Source: Bog-473 sp963741995 (lineage in GTDB: Bacteria > Actinomycetota > Acidimicrobiia > Acidimicrobiales > RAAP-2). Taken from it: a stretch of DNA of 64,000 nt. The notes below the pieces were generated by a model. That model had not been told where the DNA came from, did no database searches, and was given only the letters and a program-made list of their open reading frames with translations. The translations under genes and the position numbers were made by a program. The DNA lies in contig CAVUKI010000007.1 in the NCBI GenBank assembly GCA_963741995.1, positions 354,419 to 418,418 of the forward strand, written 5' to 3'. Numbering within the stretch: the stretch's first letter is position 1; every line of letters begins with the position of its first letter. Positions 50,281-59,784 of the stretch are shown in pieces.

Positions 50281-51824
50281 ACGGAGCCCGCGCCCTCCTC
50301 TCGTCACTGGTCGACGCCGGCGTCGATGTCTGCTTCGCCAATCCCGGGACCTCGGAGATGCACTTCGTCGCCGCGCTCGACGACGTGCCAGCCATGCGGG
50401 GGGTGCTCTGCCTCTTCGAAGGCGTCGTCACCGGTGCCGCCGACGGGTACGGGCGCGTGGCCGATCGGCCCGCGGCGACGTTGCTGCACCTGGGACCAGG
50501 CCTCGGGAACGGATTGGCCAACCTGCACAATGCCCGGCGGGCCCGGACGCCGATCGTCAACATCGTGGGCGACCACGCGACCTACCATGCTCGCTACGAC
50601 GCGCCCCTGCAGTCGGAGATCGCGTCCATCGCCGGGCCCGTTTCGGGGTGGTACCGCTCGACAGCCCGGGCCGACGACGTGGGCGCCGATGCCGCCGATG
50701 CCGTGGCCGCCGCCCTCGGTCCGCCGGGCTGCGTGGCCACCCTGGTCCTCCCGGCGGACGCGTCGTGGTCCGAGTCGGGGACAGGCCCCTGCCCACCACG
50801 ACCGCGGGGCCGGCCGAGCTCCGTGCCCGGCGACACCATCGACGAGGTGGCCAAGGCGCTGCGAGGAGGCGAGCGAGCCGCGCTCCTGCTCGGTGGACGC
50901 GCACTGCGGGCCGCCGGTCTACACGCGGCCAGCCGGGTGGCGGTGACAGCGGGGGCGGCGCTCCTGGGCGAGACCTTCCCCGCCAACCTCGAGCGCGGGG
51001 CGGGCATCCCGGCAGTCGACCGGCTGGCCTACCTGGCTGAGATGGCGCAGGCCCAGCTCGAAGGGGTCCGGCATCTCGTCCTGGTCGATGCCAAGGCTCC
51101 GGTGTCCTTCTTCGCCTACCCCGACAAGGCGAGCGACCTCGTCCCGCCCGGATGCACCGTGCACACCCTGGCCCGGCCCGGCGAGGACGCCGCCGGCGCG
51201 CTGGAGGCTCTGGCCGAGGCATTGGGCGCACCGGGCAACGGTGGCGTGCCCGCATCTTCGGGCCGGCCCGACCGTCCTACCGGTGCCGTGACGAGCGAGA
51301 CCCTGGCGGCGGCGGTTGGTGCCACGTTGCCCGAGGGCGCCATTGTCGTCGACGAGGGGAACACCGCCGGCCTCTTCGTCCCGGCGGCGACGGCAGGCGC
51401 GCCGCGCCACGACTGGCTGACACTCACCGGTGGCGCCATCGGCATCGGGTTGCCGATGGCCACCGGAGCCGCAGTGGCGGCTCCGGAACGGCCGGTCCTC
51501 TGCTTGCAGGCGGACGGCAGCGCCATGTACACGCTCCAGGCGTTGTGGACCCAGGCGCGCGAGGCGCTGAACGTGACCACGTTGGTACTCTCCAATCGGA
51601 GTTACGCCATTTTGAACATGGAGCTGCATCGGGTGGGCGCCGATGCCGGCGGACCGCTGGCCCGCCGCTTGCTCGACCTCACCGATCCCGAACTGGATTT
51701 CTGTGATCTCGCCCGTGGCATGGGAGTGCCGGCACGGCGGGTCGAGAACGCCGAAGACCTGGCAACGGCGCTCGCAGCGGGCTATGCCGAGGCCGGCCCC
51801 ACCCTGATTGAGGTACTTCTCTGA
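50277..51824 (+). CDS. ThDP-dependent enzyme, acetolactate synthase large-subunit-like
   Basis: The 515-residue protein has an N-terminal PYR domain (GVDVCFANPGTSEMHFVAAL, the ThDP-activating Glu in CLFEGVVTGAADGYGRVADR), a middle domain (AALLLGGRALRAAGLHAASR) and a PP domain (WLTLTGGAIGIGLPMATGAA, LQADGSAMYTLQALWTQARE with the G-D-G-type metal motif written ADGSAMYT, and VLSNRSYAILNMEL). This branch also resembles benzoylformate decarboxylase. It acts on 2-oxoacids by decarboxylation or carboligation. Translational coupling to the GlcD-like oxidase suggests a hydroxyacid to oxoacid to aldehyde route. Confidence 0.92.
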   Translation: MNGARALLSSLVDAGVDVCFANPGTSEMHFVAALDDVPAMRGVLCLFEGVVTGAADGYGRVADRPAATLLHLGPGLGNGLANLHNARRARTPIVNIVGDHATYHARYDAPLQSEIASIAGPVSGWYRSTARADDVGADAADAVAAALGPPGCVATLVLPADASWSESGTGPCPPRPRGRPSSVPGDTIDEVAKALRGGERAALLLGGRALRAAGLHAASRVAVTAGAALLGETFPANLERGAGIPAVDRLAYLAEMAQAQLEGVRHLVLVDAKAPVSFFAYPDKASDLVPPGCTVHTLARPGEDAAGALEALAEALGAPGNGGVPASSGRPDRPTGAVTSETLAAAVGATLPEGAIVVDEGNTAGLFVPAATAGAPRHDWLTLTGGAIGIGLPMATGAAVAAPERPVLCLQADGSAMYTLQALWTQAREALNVTTLVLSNRSYAILNMELHRVGADAGGPLARRLLDLTDPELDFCDLARGMGVPARRVENAEDLATALAAGYAEAGPTLIEVLL

Positions 51825-52017
51825 GACCAAATCGTGCCTGGCGCAATCAACGGCCGGACAACGGTCGCAACGCGGAGACAACAAAGATGCCGGGCCTGCC
51901 GAATAGGTTCCAACGGCTCTATAGAGCCCGAAACCCGACTGTCACCATGCAAAACGAAGAGGGCGTGCACCACAGTAAGCGCACCCCAGGGGACGGTCTT
52001 TACCGAGGAGGACGTAG

Positions 52018-52356
52018 ATGCAGATGGAGATGGACAGCCATCCTTCTTCCGATCCTCACGAGATGGATGAGGCCCTCGAGCGACTGCGGCGGGATCTCCT
52101 GAACACCCCGCCGGTGACCCCCGAGCAGGACGACGTGACCGACGAGGCCGACGTGATCGACTACGCCTCGGTGGAATTCGAGGTTGAGCGGATGCGAAAG
52201 CGGCTGGCCGTCTGGGAGATCTTCATGGCCTACATGCGGGACGGGGCCACCAGTTGGTCGCGGGTACAGCAGTCGCTGACCCAAGAGGACTTCGACAAGA
52301 TCATCGGCATCTGCGACGGCGTCCCGTTGCGCGACCTGCTGTTGGACATGCGGTAG
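52018..52356 (+). CDS. Hypothetical protein
   Basis: The 112-residue protein is acidic and helical, with LERLRRDLLNTPPVTPEQDD and VEFEVERMRKRLAVWEIFMA. It ends SLTQEDFDKIIGICDGVPLR. GAGGAGG lies six bases before the ATG. It converges on the exonuclease gene across two tandem hairpins. No family is recognised. Confidence 0.7.
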   Translation: MQMEMDSHPSSDPHEMDEALERLRRDLLNTPPVTPEQDDVTDEADVIDYASVEFEVERMRKRLAVWEIFMAYMRDGATSWSRVQQSLTQEDFDKIIGICDGVPLRDLLLDMR

Positions 52357-52395
52357 GGACTGTTCGAAAAGGCGAGACCCAGACCGATCCTTCCG

Positions 52396-52441
52396 ACGTT
52401 TGGCCGAGCAGCGGCGGCTGTTCTTGGCGACGGCCAAACGT
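52396..52441. repeat. Structured hairpin element, copy 1
   Basis: Outer stem ACGTTTGGCC pairs with GGCCAAACGT, and an inner stem GCAGC with loop GGCG pairs with GCTGT (one G-U). The internal strand contains TTGGCGAC. It lies between convergent genes and may also terminate transcription. The copy at 52461-52515 shares the core but not the stem bases. Confidence 0.7.
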
Positions 52442-52460
52442 TCAGGAAGAACCGGTTGAC

Positions 52461-52515
52461 GAAGGTGCGTGGCCGAGCGACGACGGTTGCTGCTTGGCGA
52501 AGGCCATGCACCTTC
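52461..52515. repeat. Structured hairpin element, copy 2
   Basis: Outer stem GAAGGTGCGTGGCC pairs with GGCCATGCACCTTC (one G-U as RNA). The inner stem GCGAC with loop GACG pairs with GTTGC (one G-U), and TTGGCGAA occupies the same internal position as in copy 1. The outer and inner stems differ from copy 1 in sequence but keep pairing. Confidence 0.7.
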
Positions 52516-52529
52516 GGGTCATCCGCTCC

Positions 52530-53300
52530 TCAGGAGTCGGCGAAGTCCACCACGACGGGAGCGTGATCGGACGGCTTCTGCCCCTTGCGGGCGTCGCGAT
52601 CGCGAAACGATCCGGTCGCGCGCTGCACGAGATCGTCGCTCACGAGGATGAGGTCGATGCGCAACCCACGTCCTTGGTGAAAGTCACCCGCCCGGTAGTC
52701 CCACCATGTGAACGTGCCAGGGTCGTTGAAGCGCCGGAAGACGTCGTCGAGCCCCCACCCTTCGACCCCGCGCAGCGCGGCGCGCTCGGGCTCGCTGACG
52801 TGGGTCGCGCCCACAAAGGCAGCGGGATCCCACACGTCGCCGTCGTCTGGCGCCACGTTGAAGTCACCGCAGACCGCCACCGAGGATCCCGGCGGACACA
52901 TCTGATCGAGCGTGGAGCGGAGGCGGGCGAGCCAGGCCAACTTGACCTGGTAGAACTCGTTGTCGAGGGCCCGCCCGTTGGGGACATAGACCGAGAAGAC
53001 GCGCGTCCCCGCGCACTCGGCCGACACGATCCGCCGGCCAGCCTCGTCATCCGCGGTGCCGAAGCCGCGGGTGACTCCTTCGAGGCCCACCCTGCTCACG
53101 ATGGCCACGCCATTCCAGCGCCCGTCTCCGTAATGGACGGACTCATAGCCCAGCTCGTCAAACGCCTCCTCGGGGAACTTGTCGTCCGCCTGCTTGGTCT
53201 CCTGCATGCAGAGCACATCGGGCTGCTGCATGTCGATCCACTCGGTGACCCGCGGCAGACGGGCCGTCAGCGAGTTCACGTTCCACGTCGCCAGCCGCAT
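52530..53300 (-). CDS. xth: Exodeoxyribonuclease III
   Basis: The 256-residue endonuclease/exonuclease/phosphatase-fold protein has RLATWNVNSLTARLPRVTEW, the metal-ligand Glu in VLCMQETKQADDKFP, GVAIVSR, VYVPNGR, the catalytic VCGDFNVAPDDGDVWDP and the C-terminal RIDLILVSDDL with DHAPVVVDF. These are the ordered motifs of Xth/ExoIII. It repairs abasic sites and removes 3' blocks. The ATG at 53300 shares its A with the stop codon of the FabZ-like gene (TGATG), so the genes are coupled as the last pair of a four-gene operon. Confidence 0.95.
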   Translation of the reverse strand: MRLATWNVNSLTARLPRVTEWIDMQQPDVLCMQETKQADDKFPEEAFDELGYESVHYGDGRWNGVAIVSRVGLEGVTRGFGTADDEAGRRIVSAECAGTRVFSVYVPNGRALDNEFYQVKLAWLARLRSTLDQMCPPGSSVAVCGDFNVAPDDGDVWDPAAFVGATHVSEPERAALRGVEGWGLDDVFRRFNDPGTFTWWDYRAGDFHQGRGLRIDLILVSDDLVQRATGSFRDRDARKGQKPSDHAPVVVDFADS

Positions 53301-53737
53301 CAATTCACTCCCCCGTCGACAATGACGAACAGCAGTTCAGCTTCGCAGGCAGTCTGCCCACCCACCGAGGCCCTGCCGTGACCCTTGCCCGCCCGGGCGG
53401 ACAGCCGGTCCATGGTCACATGGAGTTCGAGCGTCTCCCCCGGGGCAACCTGGCGGCGGAAGCGTGCCCGTTCGATCCCACCGAAGAGCGGCAACTTGCC
53501 GGCATAGCGCTGGTCGAGCAGGACGGCGATGCCTCCGAGCTGTGCCAACGATTCGACCATCAACACTCCGGGGAGGGTGGGCCGGCCCGGGAAGTGACCC
53601 CCGAAGAACGCCTCCTCACCGGTCAGCTCCCATCGCCCGCGCGCCGAGACGCCCGGCTCGACCGCAGTGAGCTCGGTGACGAACAAAAAGGGTGGCCGAT
53701 GCGGTAGGACGTCGTCGGGACGGGGAAGCTCCGTCAT
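53300..53737 (-). CDS. 3-hydroxyacyl-[ACP] dehydratase (FabZ-like)
   Basis: The 145-residue hotdog-fold protein has LPHRPPFLFV near the N-terminus. The catalytic motif GGHFPGRPTLPGVLMVESLA contains His48, with Glu62 in VESLAQ. IERARFRRQVAPGETLELHV completes the hotdog pattern. FabZ dehydrates 3-hydroxyacyl-ACP in fatty acid synthesis, and the His/Glu pair is intact. The ATG at 53737 is 16 bases after the stop of the nuclease/S1/H1-tail gene. Whether it is the main FabZ of the cell or a paralogue cannot be told. Confidence 0.93.
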   Translation of the reverse strand: MTELPRPDDVLPHRPPFLFVTELTAVEPGVSARGRWELTGEEAFFGGHFPGRPTLPGVLMVESLAQLGGIAVLLDQRYAGKLPLFGGIERARFRRQVAPGETLELHVTMDRLSARAGKGHGRASVGGQTACEAELLFVIVDGGVN

Positions 53738-53753
53738 TGGAGCCCACCAGCTC

Positions 53754-55223
53754 TCACTGTGCCCGCGCCTGGCCGGCTTTCTTGGCCGGTGACTTCTTGG
53801 CCGGCACTTTCTTGGCCTTGGCAGCTTTCTTCGCCGCGGCCTTCTTGGGTGCCTTCCTGACCGCTTTCTTGGCCGCAGCCACCGGCTTCTTGGCCGCCTT
53901 CTTCGCTGGCGCTGCTGCCTTCTTCGCTGCCGCCTTCTTGCTCGCGGCCTTCTTGGTCGCGGCCTTCTTCGTGGACGGGGCTCCCTTGGTGGCAGGTGCA
54001 CTCTTGGCCGTCGGTGCGGCCTTCTTCGTCTCGGCCCGTTCCGGTGCGTCCGCCGCCGCCAACGGAATCGCCAACTCGGCGACCCGGCGCGGCGGGTCCA
54101 ACCCGGCCAGCACGAACGGGCGCACCTCGCCTTTCTTCAGCACTTGGCGGGCCTTCGTCGGAGGCGGCGTGCCCATGGCGGTCAGCGGGATGTAGCAGTG
54201 CAGAGCTCCGCCGCCCGGCAGGGGAACATCCACCATCGCCCCGTGCGACGTAAATGACACCACCTCGCCCTGAATGGTGCTCCCGACAGGGAATGCCGCA
54301 ACGAAATTTATGAAGGTCAAGGGCTCGTTGACGGCCGGAGGTGGTGTCGGCCGCTGCTTCTGGTGCCGCCCACCGTCATGGCCCGAAGGAGCGTCGGCTT
54401 TTGTCTGGGAGCGCCTTCCGTCACGGCTCCTTCCTGACGGCGCGTCCCTCTTGGCCTTGGCCCTCTTCTCGGGTGCTGCCTTTTTGGGCACGCTGCCTTT
54501 CTTCGCGGCGCCCCGAGATTTCTCGGGCTTCGGCGGATGCAGCGCCTCCTCGACCGCCTCGTCGATGGCGCTCGAGAACACTGGGTTGACGTTGGCCCGG
54601 CCCGGGGGCGGCGCCGAAGGCTTGATCGGCCAGGAGGTGTCGACGGGGGGCGTCTGGACCGTCGCGCTCTTCCGGGCCTTGGGCGTCCTCTTGGCTGCCT
54701 TCTTGGCCGCCTTGGCCAGTTCGGCAGCCTTCGCCGGGGCCGATTCGGGGTCCCTCTTCGCCCTGGCCTCGGCGGTGGCGGCGCGGCTCTTGGGCCCCCG
54801 GATGGGCAGCCGGGGCGTGAAGATCCACCCCACGCCGGGAACAGGCTTGCCGCCGATCAGCCGCCCGTCTTCGAAGAGCCACGGATGCTCTCCGTGGAAC
54901 TCCTGGAAGGAGTCGTTGGACAGAACGGTGGCGCCGGTGCGTTCGGCGATACGCAGTACGAACGCGTCGCCCCGGCCGATGGCGCCCGCCGGCGGCGAGA
55001 TGATCTCGCCGTTGAGCATGGCCTGGCGAACCTCTTCGCGCTCGGCGTCCTCCACCCGGTGCTCGAAGGTCGCGTCGACGACGACGATGATGCTGGCGTC
55101 AGGGTCCTCGGAGGCGTACGCGCGCACAGCCTCATCGAGTTGCTGGAGGCTGGGGAGCGTTCGTCCTTCGGTGGCCAGGTTCGACCCATCCACCACGACG
55201 TGGTGTGTTTCAGCCAATGGCAC
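53754..55223 (-). CDS. NYN/Zc3h12a-like nuclease with S1 domain and histone H1-like Lys/Ala tail
   Basis: The 489-residue protein has three parts. Residues about 5-140 form a PIN-like NYN nuclease (HHVVVDGSNLATEGR with the first Asp, ASIIVVVDATFEHRVEDAER, GRGDAFVLRIAERTGATVLS with further acids, NDSFQEFHGEHPWLFEDGRL), as in Zc3h12a/Regnase-type ribonucleases. After a basic linker, residues about 290-385 form an S1-like RNA-binding barrel (FPVGSTIQGEVVSFTSHGAM, LHCYIPLTAMG). The last 90 residues are almost pure K, A, P and S (KKAAAKKAAAPAKKAAKKPV), like histone H1 tails. The GTG start lies within the end of kgd, so the two are translationally coupled. A nucleic-acid-bound ribonuclease is inferred. 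Confidence 0.85.
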   Translation of the reverse strand: MPLAETHHVVVDGSNLATEGRTLPSLQQLDEAVRAYASEDPDASIIVVVDATFEHRVEDAEREEVRQAMLNGEIISPPAGAIGRGDAFVLRIAERTGATVLSNDSFQEFHGEHPWLFEDGRLIGGKPVPGVGWIFTPRLPIRGPKSRAATAEARAKRDPESAPAKAAELAKAAKKAAKRTPKARKSATVQTPPVDTSWPIKPSAPPPGRANVNPVFSSAIDEAVEEALHPPKPEKSRGAAKKGSVPKKAAPEKRAKAKRDAPSGRSRDGRRSQTKADAPSGHDGGRHQKQRPTPPPAVNEPLTFINFVAAFPVGSTIQGEVVSFTSHGAMVDVPLPGGGALHCYIPLTAMGTPPPTKARQVLKKGEVRPFVLAGLDPPRRVAELAIPLAAADAPERAETKKAAPTAKSAPATKGAPSTKKAATKKAASKKAAAKKAAAPAKKAAKKPVAAAKKAVRKAPKKAAAKKAAKAKKVPAKKSPAKKAGQARAQ

Positions 55224-58200
55224 GTCGCAACAGATCGGCCTGTTCCAATTGGTGCAGGGCGGCGCTTCCGATGGCGGGGCTGGCCGATTCGGGCCGGCTC
55301 ACATGGCGGAGCCGGAGGCGCTCGGGCAAGCAGGCGTGGAGTCGGGCATGCACGAAGGACCAGGCTCCCATGTTCTCGGGCTCCTCCTGCAGCCACACCA
55401 CCTCGGATGCCTCGCCGTAGCGCTCGAAGATGGCGGTCAGGGGCGGCAGGGGCCATGGATAGAGCTGCTCGACCCGGACCACGGCGACCCCGGACGCCTC
55501 GGCGGGCTCGAGCTCGGCGCGGTGCTGGGCGCCTCATGGGCGATCTTCCCACTGCACAGCACGATGCGGTGGACCGTCGAGGGGTCCTCGATCGACGAGT
55601 CGTCGATGACATGCTGGAAGGAGCCGGTCTCCAGTTCGGCAAAGGTCGAGCGGGTGGCATGGGCCCGCAGCATCGACTTGGGGGTGACCACGACGAGCGG
55701 GCGCTTCGGCGTCGCCTTGGCCTGTGAGCGCAGCAGGTGGAAGTACTGCGCCGACGTCGAAGGCATCGTCACCCGCAGGTTGCCGCGCGCCGAGAGCGAC
55801 AGGAAGCGCTCGTAGCGCGCCGACGAGTGCTCGGGGCCCTGGCCCTCGTAGCCGTGGGGCAGCAACAGGACGAGGCCGGCGAACTGGCCCCACTTGTTCT
55901 CCGCCGCCACCATGAAGTTGTCGATGATGATCTGGGCGCCGTTGGCGAAGTCGCCGAACTGCGCCTCCCAGGCCACCAGGGCCTCCGGTGCCTCGACGGA
56001 GTAGCCGTACTCGAAGCCGACGGCGGCGTACTCCGAGAGCAGGGAGTCGCGCACGGTGAAGTTGCCCATCGGCCCGGACGGCTCCAGCGCGTCGGCACCG
56101 ATGCGGTGCAGGCCGTCGCGGATGTGGGCCAGTGGGACGAACTCCTCGCCGTTGGAGTAGTCGACCAGGACGGCGTGGCGGTGACTGAAGGTGCCTCGGC
56201 GGGTGTCCTGGCCGGTCAGGCGGACGTTGACCCCCTCGTACATGAGCGAGCCGATGGCCAGGGCCTCGGCCAGCGCCCAGTCGACCTCCCCGCCGGCCAC
56301 GAGCTGGTCACGCTGGACGAACTGGCGCTCCAGCTTCGGGTGGATCATGAAGCCGTCGGGCACCGAGCGCACCACGGAGGACAGGGCCCGCAGGACATCC
56401 GGCGCGACGCCGGTCTCGCGCGGACGGCGTGTCGCCCAGGCCCGGCTCGGGCGCGGGCAGCTCGGTCGGGGCCAGCGAGGGCTCGCCCCGGACCTCGTCG
56501 AGCACGACCTGCAGGCTGGCATTGAAGTCGTCGAGCGCGGACTCCGCCTCGTCGAGGGTGATGTCGCCCCGGCGCACCAGGGACTCGGTGTAGAGCTTGC
56601 GCACCGAGCGCTTGGCCTCGATCCGCTGGTACATCAGCGGCTGGGTGTAGCTGGGGTCGTCACCCTCGTTGTGCCCGTGCTTGCGGTAGCAGACGAGGTC
56701 GATGACGACGTCCTTGTGGAAGGTCTGGCGGAAGGTGAAGGCCAGCCGGGCCGCCCGCACGCACGCCTCGGGGTCGTCGCCGTTCACGTGGAAGATCGGG
56801 GCCTGCACCATCTTCGCCACGTCGGTCGGGTACACCGACGTCCGGGCCGAGGCCGGCGCCGTGGTGAAACCGAGCTGGTTGTTGATGACCACGTGCACGG
56901 TGCCGCCGGTCCGGTAGCCGGAGAGGCCGGACAGGTTGAGCGTCTCGGCCACCACGCCCTGACCGGCGAAGGCGGCGTCGCCGTGCACGAGGACGGACAT
57001 GCACGGGAACCCGTCGACGCCCTCCGCCGCCGCCGCCGGCGTGCCGTCGGTGGGCGGGGAGATCCTGTCCTGCTTCGCCCGCGTCATGCCCTCCACGACG
57101 GGGTCCACCGCCTCGAGGTGCGAGGGGTTGGACGCCAAGGTGATGGGGAGCTCCTCCCCCGCAGCTGCCGTGGAACACCCCGCGGGCGCCCTTGTGGTAC
57201 TTCACGTCGCCCGAGCCCTGCACCGACTCGGGGTCGAGGTTGCCCTCGAACTCCTCGAAGATCTCGCGGTACGACTTGCCCACGATGTTGGCCAGCACGT
57301 TGAGGCGGCCGCGGTGGGCCATGCCCATCACGACCTCGGCCACGCCCGAGCCCGCGGCGGCGTCGAGCAGCGCGTCGAGCAGGACGATGGTCGACTCCGC
57401 GCCCTCGAGGCCGAACCGCTTCTGCCCGACGTAGCGGGTGTGGAGGAAGCGCTCGAACACCTCCGCCGCGTTGAGCCGTCCGAGGATGTGCCGCTGCTCG
57501 TCCAGGTTGAGGGTGGTCGGCTGGCCTTCGACGTGCTGCTGGATCCAGCGCTTCTGCTCGGGATCCTGAATGTGCATGTACTCGATGGCGAGCGTGCGGC
57601 AGTAGGCGTCGCGCAGGACGTGGAGGATCTCGTCGAGCGTGGCGACGTCGCGCCCGGCCAGGCCGTCGGCCACGAACTGGCGCGGCAGGTCCCAGATGGT
57701 GAGCCCGTAGGTCAGCGGGTCGAGCTCGGGGTGGATGTGCGGGGGCTCCGCGTCGAGCGGGTCGAGATGGGCGATGAGGTGGCCGCGCACCCGGTACATG
57801 TTGATGAGCGTCTGCACGTGCACCTGCTTGACCAGGCGCTGGTGCTCCCCCTCTTCGCTCCCGGCGCCGGCGTTGCTGTCGACCTGCCAGCGGACGGGCT
57901 CGTACGGCACGCCCATCGACTCGAACAGGTCGTCGTAGAACCTGTCGGCGCCGGTGATGAGGGCGGCCACCCGGCCGAGGAAGAGGCCCGACTCGGCTCC
58001 CTGAATGATGCGGTGGTCGTAGGTCGACGTGAGCGTGACCACCTTGCCGAGTCCCAACTGGGCCAGCACGCGGGGGTCGGCCGCCTCGAAACCGGCCGGG
58101 TAGCCGAGCGCCCCGACGCCGATGATGGCGCCCTGCCCGGGCATCAGGCGCGGCACGGACTGCACGGTGCCGAGCGTCCCGGGGTTCGTCAGGGAGACGG

Positions 58201-58928
58201 TCGTCCCGGCGAAGTCGTCAGGGGCGATCTTGTTCGTGTGGATCTTGCGGACGAGGTCCTCGTAGGCCAGGACGAAGGAGCGGAAGTCGAGCGTGTCGGC
58301 ATCCTTGATGCACGGCACGAGCAGCGTGCGGCTCCCGTCGCTCTTCTCCTGGTCGACCGCCAGGCCCAGCCCCACGTGCTTGTGGTGGATGACGCCCGGC
58401 TTGCCCTTCCCGTCGACATCGGGGACGAAGGCGGAATTGAGCGCGGGCACATCGAGCAGGGCGCGCACCACGGCATAGCCGATGATGTGCGTGAAGCTCA
58501 CCTTCGCTCCGGTGGTCCGCGCCAACTGGTTGTTCAGGATGAGGCGGTTGACCTCGAGGAGCCGGGCCGGCACCGTCCGCACGCTGGTCGCCGTGGGGAC
58601 GGCCAGGCTGGCCTCCATGTTGGCGACGATCCGCGAGGCCGCACCGCGCAGCGGGGTGGCCTCCTCCTTCCCCGCCGGTACGAGGGTGCTCGGAGCAGCG
58701 GCGGTGGCCGCCGGCACGGCGGCCCCGACGGGCGCCGCTGCGGCCGAGCCGGCGCTGGGCCTGGGCCTGGGGCTGGGGCGCCGGGACAGGAGCGGGCCGG
58801 TAGTCGGCGAAGAACTCCCGCCAGCTCTCGCTGACCGAGTCGGGATCGGCCAGGAAGCGGTCGTACATGTCGTCGACCAGCCAGGCATTGGGGCCGAACG
58901 AGCCCCCCGCACTGCCGAACTGGGTCAT
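55210..58928 (-). CDS. kgd: Multifunctional 2-oxoglutarate decarboxylase/dehydrogenase E1-E2 (frameshifted four times)
   Basis: The pieces, in order, are as follows. The N-terminal region is FGPNAWLVDDMYDRFLADPD with a P/A/Q linker. After a shift near 58770 comes the E2-like acyltransferase domain (HIIGYAVVRALLDVPALNSA, TSTYDHRIIQGAESG) and the start of E1 (VVMGMAHRGRLNVLANIVGK). After about 57175 comes the ThDP region (VLVHGDAAFAGQGVVAETLN, GGTVHVVINNQLGFTT). After about 56415 comes the transketolase-like part (FMIHPKLERQFVQRDQLVAG, FSHRHAVLVDYSNGEEFVPL). After about 55530 comes the C-terminus (VVWLQEEPENMGAWSFVHAR). This is the actinobacterial Kgd architecture, about 1,240 residues, central to the TCA cycle. 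Four indels in one essential gene indicate sequence errors. It is the first gene of an operon with the nuclease, FabZ-like and xth genes. Confidence 0.93.
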
Positions 58929-58990
58929 GAGCCAACCCTACCGGCGGCGATCGGGTCTCATGGGCAGTCCAGGTAGCGTCTGCCCTGCCC

Positions 58991-59784
58991 ATGAGCTATC
59001 CGGCCGCCCTCCACTTCACTACGCGGCCGGCCTCCGCTCCCGGGGCGGGCACCGTCGTGCTTCGTCCACGGATCGCTCGACCGGGGCGACAGCTTCCGGT
59101 TGGCCATGCGCCGGCTCCCCGAGTTCGCCACGCTGGCCTATGACCGGCGGGGCTACCAGGGTTCCCGGGACGGCGGGGTCGTCGACCTCGGGGGGCACAT
59201 CGACGACCTGCTCGCCATCGCCGACGCGGCGCGCCGGGCGACGGGGGCCCGGTGGTGGCCATCGGGCACAGCCTGGGGGGCAACGTCGTGCTCGGCGCCG
59301 CGCTGGCGTCGCCCCGGGCCTTCGACTCCGTCGGGGTCTTCGAGCCGCCCATGCCGTGGCTGGGCTTCCGCCGCCAGGGAGGGGTCCCGTGGCCGGCCCT
59401 GTCCGACGATCCCGGGCGAGGAGGCGGAGCGCTTCTTCACGCGGATGGTCGGCGAGGGCTCGTGGGACCGCCTGACCGAGGAGGGCCGGGCGACAGCGAC
59501 GGGCCGACGGCCCCGCGCTGGTGGCCGACCTGCGCAACATGCGGACCGAGCGGCCCCCCTTCGACGTCACCGCCCTCGACATCCCCGCGGTGTTCGGCCG
59601 CGGCGGCGAGCAGTCGGCGCCGCACCACCGCCGCACCGTCGAGTGGCTCGGCGACCAACGTCCCCGGCGCCGTCGTCTACGAGATCGCCAACGCGCAGCA
59701 TGGCGCGCATCTGTCGCATCCGGACCACTTCGCCACCATGGTGCGCATGGTGATGGAGCGGGCGGGGAGCCGCCGAACGGCTGA
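58991..59784 (+). CDS. Alpha/beta hydrolase (multiply frameshifted)
   Basis: Fragments in all three frames make one hydrolase: the start SYPAALHFTTRPASAPGAGT and an oxyanion region, FATLAYDRRGYQGSRDGGVV, then in another frame VAIGHSLGGNVVLGAALASP with the nucleophile Ser, EEAERFFTRMVGEGSWDRLT in a third, LRNMRTERPPFDVTALDIPA, and finally VYEIANAQHGAHLSHPDHFA with the catalytic His. At least four indels are needed, so the sequence here is of low quality or the gene has decayed. The order of motifs and normal length favour read errors. Substrate unknown. It ends directly against the convergent EamA gene. Confidence 0.8.

Noticed and set aside
48712..50307. 531-codon minus-strand open frame across the GlcD-like gene
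   Set aside because: It mirrors the oxidase codons and shows the R/H/V/G-rich composition of antisense frames in high-GC DNA.
57000..58834. 611-codon plus-strand open frame across kgd
   Set aside because: It is antisense to strongly conserved E1 and E2 motifs, and its product is V/D/E/H-rich without domains.
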